DNA of 64,000 nt from Eudromia elegans (lineage: Eukaryota > Chordata > Aves > Tinamiformes > Tinamidae): positions 3,908,568-3,972,567 of the forward strand of contig PTEX01000048.1 in NCBI GenBank assembly GCA_003342815.1, written 5' to 3'. The notes under the pieces are model-generated. The model searched no databases. It saw only the letters and a list, made by a program, of their open reading frames with translations, and had not been told where the DNA came from. Made by a program: the position numbers and the translations under genes. Shown here in pieces: positions 48,141-58,200 of the stretch; positions within the stretch are counted from its first letter, which is position 1; each line of letters begins with the position of its first letter.

Positions 48141-48328
48141 TACCATCCAGCCACCGTGGTGAGAGAGAGACAGAACCACAGGGGCAGCTCAGGCTTAAAG
48201 GTGTGAATAATGCTTTACACTGACCGTGGAAATTTAGATGGAGAAAATACCCAGGAGACGTAGGTCAAAAGAACCTCTAACCTCAGCGTCTGGATGACAA
48301 GTAAATGAAGCACATTTTACCATTCTCA

Positions 48329-48366
48329 AATGATATTGTCCTCAACTAATGATATTGTTCTCAAAT
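48329..48366. repeat. Tandem duplication, 19 bp x 2, two mismatches
   Basis: 'aatgatattgtcctcaact' is followed directly by 'aatgatattgttctcaaat'. Confidence 0.92.
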
Positions 48367-49855
48367 GCTGGTGCCTCCTGTCAGTCACTTGTGTCTGTTC
48401 CGGGAACGCCTAAAATCAAAGTGGAAAAGGAAAGCATCAAGTCTCTGTAGGTCCCCTAGAAGAAAATAAATATCGAGGTTTGGTTGGGTGAACCCTGACT
48501 GCTCATGACTGTATAATTTGCTCCACAAGGAAGGAAACATTCTCCTGCCTTAGTGATATGCTTTGACAACAGTGGCCAAATTTTACCAAGTAATCAGAAG
48601 GACCTTTGGCAACTGGGGAGTCTGGCCTCCATTTTTCCAAAGGGTGGAGAAAATATTTCTTCCTGTATGTCCATTCATGCCCCTAACCTTCTCTTTTCTG
48701 TGTCTTAAATAAAAAGACAGGGTTGCTTTCTTGAGCACCCCAGGAGAGTTCAAAATAGTTCTCAAAGTGCCTCTGAAAGGATTGTGAACGTATCTATGCC
48801 TAGGATTTAACTAATGGAAAGAGCTGTGCAGCTCAGGATATGTATAAAACAATCAACAGCCTATGCCACAAGGAAGTCTAACATACCAGTTTGGGTCTGA
48901 GAAAGAGAAGGGATCAGAACAACACCTTCACTGTTTAAACAAAAACCAAGTAGCCAGTCAAGGCAACAAATAGTATTCACTCTGTTGTCAGTTCATCAGT
49001 TCTTACTTTACCAGCCAATGCAACAAAAGCTTTAATGCAAAGAAAAAGTGCTGCAGTCTTCTTCTACCCCTCCTTCCCTGGTCTGCTCTCTCTCTCTCCG
49101 GGATTGGCTTATTTAAAACTATATTCCTGCCTAGGCATTCAAAAATGCTGAATGCCTCAAGCAAACTAGTAGAATAAGCATGTTTCTCTACTGTTTCTTG
49201 GCAGGGTCCACCGCCTGAGTCCTGCTTTAAATTAAAGCACATGTGGCTTGAGTTTAGCATTATCATGAAAATGAAATTACCACTTTAGAAAAGTCAAGTT
49301 ATTTTGGAAGTGAAAACTGCAGGTCAGAGCCCACCAAAATTCCAAAAACTTGCTCAAAAAATGTCTCACTGAAGGTTCAGAGCTGCTGCTGCGGACATGC
49401 ATCCTTTTGGGTCTTGATTTATAGCCTTCCCCTTCCTACATTTGTTAGCTGCTCTCGGGAAAACCTTCCAGACCTCAGCTCTATGTCACTAGCTCCTTGT
49501 GCAGCTCCTCCCCTGGCAAGGGGAGAGACAAAAATATCTGTCAGAAATCAGTTGCATTGACTTGAGGCTCGTCCTATCGTTTTGAAGTTCTTTTGAAAAT
49601 CGCCCTGATGCTGGTAAATATAACAGTGACGTGTTCAAGCCCTGGCAGTTTGCTCAGCTAAAACCCCTCAGTGCAATTGCATTAATTTTCTCACTGACAG
49701 ACTAGCAATGCATGGAGCGTATACAAGAGCCTGCACTCTCCAGGTTTAGAGTCAGCTCTCGTGTGCTCTTTTTTAACGCCCAGGGGTTTGAGTGGGTGGT
49801 AAATCTCATCTGTTGCAGCAACATGGTGGTTTGAACAGGATTTGGCTTTTATGTT

Positions 49856-49884
49856 TGTATGTATATGTGTGCATACATATGTAT
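49856..49884. repeat. 29-bp alternating pyrimidine-purine tract
   Basis: Strict Y-R alternation (TG/TA/CA steps), partly self-complementary. Z-DNA-prone or cruciform-prone. Confidence 0.85.
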
Positions 49885-50177
49885 TTTGGTTAGTTAATAC
49901 TTACATTAGCTACATATTTTTCTTTTCCTCTGGGCTTGTTATCATTCAAAACTACACGTCAGGTCAAAAATGAAAACAGATACAAGTCAAGTCCCATGGC
50001 TCCTAACTTAAAATGTGACAGAAGTGGATATTGGCTTGTCACACAGTGGTAGCAATCAGTCCATCTATAAGATGCCACTTGCCAGAATCTGAACTGAACC
50101 AAATGAGCTGGTTGTTAAAGGAATGTTGTCAGATGATCTTGATTCTTTGCTCCACAACATTGATTTAATTTTATTGC

Positions 50178-50201
50178 AACTCCAGTGACTTCAATGGAGT
50201 T
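50178..50201. repeat. 24-bp near-palindrome, probable old amniote repeat core
   Basis: 'aactccagtgac' and 'ttcaatggagtt' pair at 10 of 12 positions. The wording 'ACTCC-TGACTTCAATGGAGTTA-(G/C)CCAG' is one I associate with a palindromic repeat spread through sauropsid genomes. Only the core is visible here, so the family cannot be named. Confidence 0.45.
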
Positions 50202-51849
50202 AAGCCAGTCTCTGTGAGGGTTTGGGGGTAGAGGAGTCAATCCTCAACATGCCAAATATTGCAGCTGATGTTGGAATGACCAGTGTGTTGTATAATCCTG
50301 TGGAAACATGTATGATGATTGTGCAAAAGGAGCTGGTAATATGGCTATGAAGTCAAGCCACAATAACTCACTCTGTTCCCTATACATACAGGCATGTGCA
50401 CTCATAAGCACACACTCACAGACACAGAGAAAACTGTGTCTGGAAGAAAATAATTCTTCAGCCAACAACTTCAGAGACAGTTGGAAGAGCAGGGAATGGT
50501 GGGTGCCAAAGAAATTTTCCCCAAGCTAAGACTTACTAATAGTGCTTTGCCTTGCTGTTGAGGTTTGCCAACATGACTGGAACCAGTGGTGAAACAATCA
50601 CTGATTTGCAGAGTATCCAGGTCAAGCCTGCATCTGTTTTGTGGAGCATTTTAAAATTCTGTAGTAAATACCTATTGTTACTTTAAGGCCATCCCATGTG
50701 CCACACAAAGAGTTGAAGTTTGGCCAATGTCCTACTATAACTTGGGAGACAGTCAAGAGCAGAACGTAGAGCCCAAGTTCATTTGCTTTGGATTGAGAGT
50801 TATTACCATTGGTATCATCAGGCGATGCAGTTCTTCTGCAGCCAAGGAACTGGTCCCCAGGGTCCTTTGGGCTGCTTTCCTCCAGGCCTAGTCCCTTTTT
50901 CTCCTACATGGGTTTCTTCCAGAAGGATTTTTGATAAGAGTAGCCCTGATCAGGCTTTTAAAACCATCACAAGAGACAGCAGGAGGAGTTTTGCTTCTAC
51001 AGAGATCCAGGGCAAAAGGTATGGTTGGATTAGTCATGGTGCCTCATAGAACTGGGATGAGAACAAAGGGCATTCAAGGGTAGAGCATGGGCAAAATTTA
51101 TGGATGCTGGCAGCATGGAGGTAGAGTCCTCAATGAGAAGTGTAGGGCCAGCTCTGTGGGACTCTGGAGCAGTAGGAGGGCTGGGAAGGGAGGGATTGAA
51201 ATCAGAGGATCTAGGCAGAAATGGAAAGAGTGTGTGGTAGTGGATATAGCAATCCTTTTTCATCCAAGTGAATCAAGACTTTTCATTTTGATCAGCTCCT
51301 GTGAATGAATCACTTTTGAGTGTTGAGGGGATGAGCAAGTTGCAGGGCATGGAGGGGCCAGATGCAAGATGGTCTGGGCAGGGGAAGGATTGAAAGATAG
51401 GATAGCATAGCTGCCATGCAGAGCTTTGAAAGGGCTAAGGACTGTGGAGAGGATAGACCACTTCTGCTTAGAGGAGCTCCAAACAAGTGCCCTGCTCCTG
51501 CAAGTAAGAAATGATCAGGTGAGGAAGAAGCCTAAATTTTATATCTGAAAATATGTTAATACTCATAATTTTCAAAGATGAAGTGATGCATGAAGTGGAA
51601 GAAAAAAAAAACCAGCTCTCAGTGTTCATGTTCTAGTGCACTGAGTTGCACTAAATGAGCGATTGCTAGCTCAGGAAAGATATTCTGGAATCTCTTCAGA
51701 GATCTGGAGTCACTGGAGATATTTCACTGAAGAGAAGAAAAGAGATATCAGCACCATTCAAAAAAACAGAGTTAAAGCTTGTTAGAAAAGAATTGCAATA
51801 AAACAGAAAACATATATCTATCCTGTTATATAGACAGATATACCTATCT

Positions 51850-52250
51850 GTTAGGCTCATTTATTGAATACTATGTGCAGGTCTGGTTGTCTTATCTCAA
51901 GAAAATATAGGGAATCAGGAAAAGCAGAGAGAAGAGTCATCAAAGATGATCAGGTGTATATATGATATGACATCTGGAAAAAGAGAGGTTAAGTGAATGA
52001 GGACTCTTCTGCCTGGTGAAAAGACAGCTGAATGGGATGTGATAGAGGACTATAGAAACAAGAGTGTTATGGAGAAAGAAAATAGGAAACATTTCCATTT
52101 TGTAGAAATCTGGAAGTAGAAAACACTGTGGGAAGTCATCCGTCCATAGGCTTACAAATAAAAGAAGTTTTTTTTTTCATGAAAAATGAATTTAAGTTGT
52201 GGACAAAACACAACAGTGGCAGTAGCCAAAATTATTAATGGATTTAAGTT
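51850..52250 (+). mobile_element. Ancient CR1/L3-like LINE, ORF2 C-terminus and 3' region, sense
   Basis: It matches the old amniote CR1 in sense orientation: 'ttgaatactatgtgcaggtctgg' (LEYCVQVW), 'cttatctcaagaaaatatag', 'agagagaagagtcatcaaagatgatc' (QRRVIKMI) and 'gaggttaagtgaatgaggactc'. Further on are 'gatgtgatagaggactatag' (DVIEDY) and 'acaaataaaagaagtttttt'. The last visible block is 'ccaaaattattaatggattta'. Stops and indels occur throughout. It uses a different consensus from the avian CR1 copies and is much older. Confidence 0.85.
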
Positions 52251-52319
52251 GAGATACAAACATCCAGGAACAAAAGGTCTAGCAGACAGTTCTGAATACA
52301 GTGAACAGCCTGAAGTCTC

Positions 52320-52322
52320 AAA

Positions 52323-52401
<79 letters not shown>

Positions 52402-52404
52402 ATA
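52320..52404. repeat. (AAAT)n microsatellite, about 21 units
   Basis: Uninterrupted AAAT array about 65 bases beyond the last visible part of the ancient CR1. It is likely polymorphic. Confidence 0.98.
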
Positions 52405-55140
52405 GGACTGTACTAGGGCTGTAGGGTGTACGAGGAAAATTCCTTCTCTACTCACCCTGTTCATTATGAGCTTTGCCATTGCTCCATCACCAAAATGAGG
52501 AGGGGGAGCCCTTTAGTAGTTTTGCCAGAGGTTAGTACACTCATGGTAAGTGTGGAAAGCCCCACGTTTGAACCCTCTCCCTGGCTTTCAGACTGTTTTT
52601 TTCTTTTTTTCTGCAGAGCACTGCATATCTGCTGAGCCATACTCTTCCCTGACTACATCTACAGTGTCATGTTAGCTCATGCCTCAAATTTGCACTCAGC
52701 CCTTAACTCTCTGATCCTCTGTGCCAGTATTAGGCTCATTCTCTGACTCATGTTTGCAGTGAACTAACTGGCTTTCCAGGCTGCGGAAATTCAGGAATTC
52801 AGGAACAGGAGGTAGGAGACCATCTAGCCTTTTGGGTAGGGCATGCACTTGGAATAACTAGCTGACACTTCTGGCCTCATGTATATATAGAAGGATATAT
52901 CATAGAAATATATTTTTTGTTGTTTTCTATAATATACACATATATAAAATGCACATAAGAATTATTTGTATAATATATTTTTTATTAAGTATGCTATATA
53001 TACACTTAAGAAGATAGATTAACCTGAGAAAGAAAACAAGAGACTGAATATCCTGTAGACTTCTTCCATTGTAACGGACAGGTATCAGCTTTGGATACTC
53101 CACCTGGATTTCCAGTGCTTCAGATGCAGGTGCCTACATTTCAGAGGCAAATGTATGTTTTTCTAATGCTACATTGTAAGAGTAGCAGGATCTATATTTT
53201 GGATCCAGACTCTAAAAACTGCTTATGTGTAGGCTCCTTTTTGTATCTAACCCTTAGTCCTTCTGTCCTTCAGTTTCGCTATTTTAACAAGCCAACAATT
53301 GTACTTACTTTCATAAGCACGATGTAGCAGAGGTAAATATTTTACAGGCTTTTTATGCTTTCAAATACTCTTGTCCAGGGGATGTACTTAGACACCTGCT
53401 AAGCAGAAGTAGATTGGGAGAAAAAACCATGCTGTCACTCAGGGGTTGTCGAAGGGGTTATCCAACACTAAGAGTGAGTTAGCGTGACTAGCGTGACTAG
53501 ACACTCTTAGTGTCACTATGGTTAGGACGAAGGCACTTACATTGGGTGAGATGAGCTCCACCTAAAAAAGCAGAAGAGAACAATGTCCCAGCATACTAGC
53601 TGTGTGACGTGCATTAAAGCACTGCCAAGTCAGTATTCACACCAGGGGCTTTTGGGGAAGGAGATTATCCTATCACCTTTAGTCATTTATTTTCCTGCCT
53701 TTGATCATTAATTTTCTTTGCAAGAAGAAATCTCTCTTTTTCCCAGTGAAAACAGTGTAGAGACATACAAAAGTTTTTACTTATAAAGATAAGAAAAATA
53801 TTTTTGTGTGTGATTAATTTTTATGTATGCCCCAGAATTCCACTAGCCTATCTTCATACTTATTGAATAAGTGTGAGGGTGAAATATATATTTAAAGACT
53901 CTAGTATCTCTTATTTGGTTAGTGTCCTACAAGAATTTAAATGAATTATTTGATGGCTCTGTACTTCATGATTGGCTAAGCTATTTAACTTACTTTATTG
54001 CTGCTGTGATTTATTGCCTGGTGAGGACACTCAAGAGAGTCTGAGAACCTCTTTTGGGTTTATTGAGCTGGTACATATTTTATGCTGATTTCAAATAAAT
54101 CAGTGTCTGTTACAGCATAAAAAATAGGAGCAGTGGAAAGAACATTGAAGAGAACTATTTCCGGAGCTTTGTGTTCTGCTTCATGCATAAAGCATGAGGC
54201 CTTCATTAACATGAAAGTATGTGCATGTGAACCTTTAGGTCCTTATTAATCATTTGGGTGACTAATACATGGAGACCAGTGATTCTCATAGACTAAAAAG
54301 AACCATAACCTACACACTGTGGGTGAGATGGTTCCCCAAAGGCATGTGTAATAGTAATGTCTTCTGTCTATAGGAAGCCCTTGACAGATGTTCCCGTGGT
54401 TCTGCGTGTGGTTCTCTGACCCACTCATTGCATTTTGAACAAGCCCATGGAGGAATGAGGCAAAGCATCACCAGTTCTTGCCTTAGTCAGCAGGCAGCTT
54501 GGCCATTCACAGGCTTCAGGAGCTCTGATTTTGGTTTAATAAGAGTAGGACTTAGCTCTCCGTGAATCAGAAAATGATGTTACCTTGTTGACCCAGGACT
54601 TCTCTGTGATGTAAGTACTACTAGTGCAGAGTTAAGGTTTTAAGATAATGAATTCAACTCTAGGCAACTATCAAAGTACTGTGAGGCCTGTTCTGTACAA
54701 CGTCCTGAGACTAGAAGAGAACGAGATGCCTTGAAGCTTTGCTCTTGCTGTAAACAAGAGTGGTGGAGGCGTGTGGAAAGCTAAGCCAGTTTTTTTCTGA
54801 GATGGTCATTCTCAATAGTAGACAAGATTACTAATGTTGTGGTTTTGCTCAGTGTTTTTTCTGTAACTTCTTTGCAGCATCTTCCATGCTTGTGCACCTG
54901 CAAGTTTAATGTGTCTGCTCTCTGCTTCAGAGCCTGAATAGATCTCTGTTGAAATCACGCGACAAGTGAGATCTTTTGATATTAGCAAATTCCTAGCTAT
55001 TCCATGGATATAATAATCCAGTCGGTTTTACACCTAAAATATTCTGAACTCTGTCTTTAGTTTGCATGTGAGAATGGCATATGAAAGAGAATTGCTTATG
55101 CAACTTTTTTTCCCCAAATCAAAAAGATCGGTGTTCCTGT
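52405..55140. other. Unique AT-rich non-coding sequence
   Basis: No gene recognised. An AT-rich zone near 52880-53010 has many TATA-type words without promoter context. The hairpin at 53465 is listed separately. Confidence 0.55.
53465..53513. repeat. Perfect 12-bp hairpin whose loop holds a 9-bp tandem repeat
   Basis: The arms 'acactaagagtg' and 'cactcttagtgt' are exact reverse complements around a 25-base loop. The loop contains two exact copies of 'tagcgtgac' (53480-53497). It resembles the end structure of a very small foldback element, or the result of template switching. Confidence 0.95.
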
Positions 55141-55180
55141 TTCCTGAAAGAATCTAGCATTCCTGAAAGAATGCTAGATT
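55141..55180. repeat. Perfect 12-bp hairpin overlapping a 13-bp direct repeat
   Basis: 'aatctagcattc' (55151-55162) and 'gaatgctagatt' (55169-55180) are exact reverse complements around a 6-base loop. In addition, 'ttcctgaaagaat' occurs at 55141 and again at 55160. The combination suggests a template-switch event. Confidence 0.95.
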
Positions 55181-55425
55181 GGTTTATTCTTGGCACATCT
55201 CTACTGGCTACTACTCATCTCCTTAGTATTTTCCAGGTATGACAATTAGCTCATTTGCTTGCTCAATCCGGAGCTGTTGGGGTATAAAATGTAAGCTAAC
55301 TGACCTGTACTTCCTTGGATTCTTTTATTCTTTCCTTTTTGAAGTGGGTACTATTTTGAATTTCTGTTTTTAACTTTTCCTTCACAGATTTCTCAAAGGT
55401 AATTGCTAGTACTTACATTTTTGCT
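55181..55425 (-). mobile_element. Ancient CR1/L3-like LINE ORF2 fragment, antisense
   Basis: The plus strand matches the reverse complement of old CR1 ORF2. The blocks are 'ctactggctactactcatct', 'ccttagtattttccagg', 'taagctaactgacctgta', 'ccttggattcttttattctt', 'cctttttgaagtgggtacta' and 'tttctcaaaggtaattgctag'. Order and spacing fit the consensus segment that would lie next to the right end of the 40.5-41.5 kb copy. Many changes and stops; dead. Confidence 0.8.
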
Positions 55426-56233
55426 TTACTACACTCTTTCAGGTTATGTCTGCTTGAGCAAGTATTGTGGTGCAACAGGACTGGTTCTGTAGAACAAAAC
55501 AGTTAGTCCCCATGGCCAGTCACTGCGTTTTGAGTTTTAACCTCAGACTAGCCCTAATTTGGTCCCAGATACCTAATTCCTGTTAATAAACACTAATTAG
55601 GGTACCTCCCAAAGCGTTTCTTCCTGTTTAACATAATTGTGAGCTCTGAGCCCGTCTGGAAAGCAAACCAGAGCATGGTAAGTGGAGCCAATTGGGAAAT
55701 TCTCTCTAAAAGCTCATTCCCAATACAAACTCATGGGATCGTGGTGTTGCATCCCAGAACACAGTTCACCAGGCCTAACCAATCTGAAAATATGTAGGTT
55801 CTGTAAGTACTTTTTACATGTGATAATGATTTTCTGAGACATTTTAGTGAAAACTTAGTGCAAAAAGGTATTAAATACATCAGTGCTGTCAGCAACATCC
55901 AACGGTAGCACCTCCTCTCTGCTGGATAATAGACCAGCTTTTTTTAGTTCTCTTCTTACTACTGAGGCATTTATAGAATTATTTCTTGATATACTTTATA
56001 TTTATTACTACTTTAACCTCCTTTTGTATCTTAGCTTGTCTAATTTTATTACTAACATGTTTCTGCCCTCCTCAGATTCATCCTACTAATCTGCCCTCAT
56101 TTCCACTTCCTATATGCATCTTGTACTTGAGGTCTACCAAGAGCTCATGCTTTAGCCAAGCTGTCTCCCCCTGTGTTTCCTATTGTTCCTCTGCCCAGGC
56201 TGAGAGCTAATACCAGAGCACGAATTTGTACAT
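55426..56233. other. Unique non-coding sequence
   Basis: Nothing recognised. Short frames near 55883-56210 have no family resemblance. Confidence 0.55.
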
Positions 56234-56285
56234 GATGGTTGCTTAGGATCCCTTCCAGCCTTTATTTATATGATTCTGTGATGGG
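56234..56285 (+). mobile_element. CR1 3' tail fragment
   Basis: 'ggatcccttccagcctttat' followed by 'atgattctgtgatggg' matches the extreme 3' end of avian CR1 (GGTCCCTTCCAGCCC...ATTCTGTGATTCTGTG). Only about 50 bases remain. This is consistent with extreme 5' truncation, the commonest form of CR1 copy. Confidence 0.7.
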
Positions 56286-56735
56286 TTTCTTTGTGATGCC
56301 ACAATAATAATTTATTAATATTCTTAGTACACTGCTGGTACATTGCTCCTTGGAGAATCACATTCTGTTTCAGTAAGACTGTTTCTTACGTGTGCAAGAA
56401 AGGAAGCGGATCATGAGCCTGTGTCCAGAACTTCAACTTCTGGCTATCCAGAACATTCAGGTCATTCAGGAAGAAAATAGGATGGCATGTACAGCCATGA
56501 GGCTGTGTTTGCAGAACAGTGCTTCATAGCAGGTCGTGAATAGACATGAGTGAAATTTAGCAGTTGGTCTGGCTGAGGACTAAAATTTCTATGAGTCAAC
56601 AGACTGGCTTTTAACCAGAAGGAATCATGTCTAGTATCCTACAGCACTTGAAAACCTGTTATAGCCTTGGAAGTCTCCAAAACATCATGCAAAAGCAGAG
56701 ATTTTTTGTTATTGTTTTGTAGGGTTTTTTTAGGC

Positions 56736-56760
56736 TTTTTTTTTTTTTTTTTTTTTTTTT
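56736..56760. repeat. Poly(T) run, 25 bases
   Basis: Uninterrupted T homopolymer; its length is probably unstable. Confidence 0.97.
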
Positions 56761-58119
56761 AACTGAAGTTGTTCTGAGGACACAAAGTTCTCATCCAAAA
56801 TCAGAAGTCATGTCTTGGGTTATGAGAGCAAAGGAGAACTGGCAGGATGCACGGAGCCCATGAGAACAAACTAACAACACAAAAGATTTGCAATATTTAA
56901 TCAAGTTCTCGGTGATCACAAATCTTGCAACACATTCCAAAACTACTAAAAATGCTATACAGAAACCAACTGAGCCAATATTTAAAGCTTTTTTAATTTA
57001 ACAGAACCCATTTTTTATAGTATCCAGGATATGTTTCTGGCTTTCCTACTTGTCACATGATCTCCTGTCCAGATGTGCTGGTGTATATCTAGTAGTGGAC
57101 CAGCCAAACCACAGCACTTTCCTCCTGCTTGTAGCATGTTACTGTAATTCAAGCATACTTCTCTCAGCTGCAGAAGCACTACATTAATATGTGGTATAAC
57201 AACAATAACACAGGAGGGGATAAAGCTAACCGTAACTTTAACGATGTATCTAAAAATAACAACAAAAACAATGGAGTGACCCTATTCAAAGAGGTTAATT
57301 TGTGCCTACCGTATAAAATCCAAGACTTTAGTCGTTTTGAGGACTTCCCCTTTTTCTCACCTGCAGCAGAAAATCTGTGTTGAGGAGACGATTTCCTGTA
57401 GCTTTCTTCAGGAAGTTAGCTACCCTCTTTGCCTGGGTCCCACTGATTGTACCATGTGCTCCTCAAGAAACCCATGGGCAGCCTCCTCGGGTCAGGCACA
57501 CTCAGGTTGTCTTCTGCTCCACAGTGGCTGCTGTGCAGACCGAGAAGAGAATACACTCCAGGCTTGCAGGTTAATTGTTGACATGGGTTATCACTGTCAG
57601 CATGCTCAGAAATGGGAAGGAAAGGTTCAAGGGCTGGTTCTTCCTTCCCTGTTCATGGGATAACCCCATTGCGCCAAGCGCAACCTTGCAAGGTAAGGGC
57701 TGTATCCACTCTGCTCTGTGGAAAGTTAATGGGATTCCTATGAATAGTTCCATTAGGAGCTGGGCTGGCCACATGCCAAAGAAATCAGTGGCGTTGCTTC
57801 TGATTTACACTGTCATAAGCATGAGAGTGTGTTAAATCTGTGATTCTTGTCCCCACAGTGGCCTGGAGCTCAGCAGAGGGGTCCTGCAAAGTGCCATGAA
57901 ATCCTCACCGGTGCCAGGAAACAGTGAGGACACTGGTGGAGAACCAGGTCACTTCAGACATGAGGAATGATGGCTTTAGTCAACTCATTTCTGAAGAGTG
58001 ATTCCACCTAACCTTTTTTCTTTGTGTGTGTGCATTCACAGTCTCCTTGCTCCAGCATGCCAGTGCTTCATATTTGAGATTTTTACTGTGTATTTTGAAG
58101 CTGGGATGGTGTTTTTATT

Positions 58120-58200
58120 CTATATTATTTTACAGATGGGAAAAATAAGATCCAAATTCATCCCACCTACCTTTTCACACTCAGCTCAGATGATGGATTA
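58120..58200 (+). mobile_element. Possible MIR-like relic
   Basis: 'tattttacagatgggaaaaa' matches the MIR 'TTTTACAGATGAGGAAA' core. The continuation ('ccttttcacactcagctcag') is only loosely like the MIR 'GGTCACACAGCTAG' block. Short and weak. Confidence 0.3.

Larger units (their letters stand above)
41476..51849. other. Unique non-coding sequence
   Basis: About 10 kb with no recognised gene. Separate entries cover an E-box cluster (41875), an open minus-strand frame (42902), T/A homopolymers near 44440-44490, a TTTA microsatellite (47633), a 19-bp tandem duplication (48329), a candidate regulatory block (48001), an alternating tract (49856) and a palindromic repeat relic (50178). Confidence 0.55.
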
